From positions 1-64,000 of the forward strand of contig CAJXJR010000011.1 in NCBI GenBank assembly GCA_913055155.1: DNA of 64,000 nt. Direction: 5' to 3'. Under the pieces are notes generated by a model that was not told the DNA's origin, made no database searches, and worked only from the letters and a program-made list of their open reading frames with translations. Positions 63,146 through 64,000 of this stretch are shown one piece after another. Numbering within the stretch: the first letter of the stretch is position 1; every line of letters starts with the position of its first letter. The DNA is from an uncultured Erythrobacter sp. (GTDB taxonomy: Bacteria; Pseudomonadota; Alphaproteobacteria; Sphingomonadales; Sphingomonadaceae). The position numbers were made by a program, and so were the translations under genes.

Positions 63146-64000
63146 TCGCTCATGTCCTCTTCGGTTTGGCTGAACCAGTCGCCGCCCAGCGCGCGGTGTA
63201 CGCCCAGCCGCGCCAGGGCGACGTCGCGCCCGGCTGACGACAGGCTGCTTTCCACCTGCAGGTAGCTGCGCAGGGCATCGAGATAGCCGGTGTAGTCGCC
63301 CACGCCCGATCGATACCGGCGTGCCTGCAGGTCCAGCGTGGCGCGCGCTTCCTCGGCTTGCGCGGCAATCAGGCGATATCGCTGGCGTTGTTCCTCGTAG
63401 GCGTCGATGGCAACCGTGGCTTCGCGATAGGCGCCCAGCACGGCGTTGCCATAGGCTGCCGCCGCCTCGTCATAGGTCGCGCGCGCTGCCGCGACATTGG
63501 CGGAAATGCGCCCGCCATCGAAAATCGGCGCGACAAGGTTGGAGGCGAGCGAGAGCAGCCAGTTCTGGCCTACATCGAAGGCAGCGCCGGGATTGGCCCC
63601 TTGCGTGCCGGTGCTGGACGACAGGCGCAGCGCGGGGAATCGCTCCGCCCGGCGCGCACCGATGCGCAGCCGCGCAGCCTCCAACCTTTGCCAGCTGGCA
63701 GCGACATCCGGGCGCTGAGCCAGCAGGTCCGCCGGCAAGCCTGCAGGAACCGGATCGAACACCAGCTGTGGCAGCAACGGCCGGTCGAGCGAGACGGACA
63801 GGCCTTCGGGATATTCCGCCAGCAGCACTGCCAGCCGCCCTTCGGCATTGCTCAGCGCCACTTCGCGCTGCGGCAGGCTGGCCTCCAGGCTGCGCAGCTG
63901 CTCGCGCACCTGGTAGAGCTCGAAACTCTGCGCCAGCCCGCGCAGGTAGCGGTCTTCGGTGCGGTCCGCACGCTCGCTCAGCACGTCGACGCTTTGCAGC
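63142..64000 (-). CDS. Outer-membrane efflux channel (TolC/NodT family), partial
   Basis: The C-terminal part of a TolC-family protein; the reading frame stays open to the right edge, so the start lies beyond. RPDVAASWQRLEAARLRIGA, NLVAPIFDGGRISANVAAA and RYRSGVGDYTGYLDALRSYL are the standard second-half blocks. It is upstream in the operon: channel, adaptor, RND pump, joined by short overlaps. Confidence 0.88.
   Translation of the reverse strand, partial: LQSVDVLSERADRTEDRYLRGLAQSFELYQVREQLRSLEASLPQREVALSNAEGRLAVLLAEYPEGLSVSLDRPLLPQLVFDPVPAGLPADLLAQRPDVAASWQRLEAARLRIGARRAERFPALRLSSSTGTQGANPGAAFDVGQNWLLSLASNLVAPIFDGGRISANVAAARATYDEAAAAYGNAVLGAYREATVAIDAYEEQRQRYRLIAAQAEEARATLDLQARRYRSGVGDYTGYLDALRSYLQVESSLSSAGRDVALARLGVHRALGGDWFSQTEEDMSE

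Overview
The window is GC-rich, densely coded DNA from an alphaproteobacterium, most probably a Sphingomonadales member (Sphingobium, Novosphingobium or Erythrobacteraceae type). The evidence is protein content: ferulate and protocatechuate 4,5-cleavage genes that read like those of Sphingobium sp. SYK-6, an FnrL-type regulator, a complete cbb3 oxidase operon, sphingomonad-style secreted proteins and REP-type palindromes. I see no rRNA, tRNA, CRISPR array, transposase or phage gene. No intergenic stretch exceeds about 210 bases.

Region 1 (1-18308) is mainly aromatic catabolism. An OmpA-type gene ends at the left edge with a strong terminator, followed by a proline-rich membrane protein. Next come ferB-ferA (feruloyl-CoA hydratase/lyase and ADP-forming feruloyl-CoA synthetase) on the minus strand and the divergent MarR regulator ferC; two inverted repeats lie on a good ferBA promoter between them. 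A three-gene overlapping operon encodes two secreted NTF2-like proteins and an SdsA-type alkyl sulfatase. A PilZ protein, protocatechuate 4,5-dioxygenase ligAB and a class 3 aldehyde dehydrogenase follow. A minus-strand operon (LigW-like amidohydrolase, CaiB CoA-transferase, tandem OsmC protein, 88-residue protein), a membrane protein, an AraC regulator and an alpha/beta hydrolase complete the region.

Region 2 (18468-25711) is the most distinctive. It holds a two-protein PEP-synthase-like dikinase, a biotin carrier protein, a carboxyltransferase and a HAD phosphatase, followed by a VOC protein and a double SnoaL protein. The gene set matches the phosphorylate, carboxylate, dephosphorylate route for acetovanillone-type aryl methyl ketones (Hpe/Acv pathway), but no biotin carboxylase is present. 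A REPIN-like element flanked by a 12-base direct repeat has inserted between the carrier and carboxyltransferase genes.

Region 3 (25771-46303) contains an LprI-like protein; a HupE/MBL/XdhC/MocA operon; a MacAB-type efflux operon with its own outer-membrane channel; a pirin; a GH3 lipoprotein; the homogentisate branch (hmgA-fahA and divergent maiA); acetyl-CoA synthetase with an acetate-type symporter and its small subunit; and a second, divergent LigAB-like dioxygenase pair.

Region 4 (46429-64000) is respiratory and efflux. A ten-gene minus-strand operon ccoNOQP-ccoGHIS-small protein-hemN has nearly every stop and start overlapping and an FNR box ahead of ccoN. OmpW and an Fe-S-type fnr gene lie beside it, then a lipoprotein with an intact formylglycine-generating-enzyme active site, and an RND efflux operon whose outer-membrane gene runs off the right edge.

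Together the genes describe an aerobic to microaerobic degrader of lignin-derived phenolics. It could shorten side chains of hydroxycinnamates and perhaps aryl ketones, cleave protocatechuate-type rings, recover acetyl-CoA and acetate, export toxic aromatics and respire at low oxygen.
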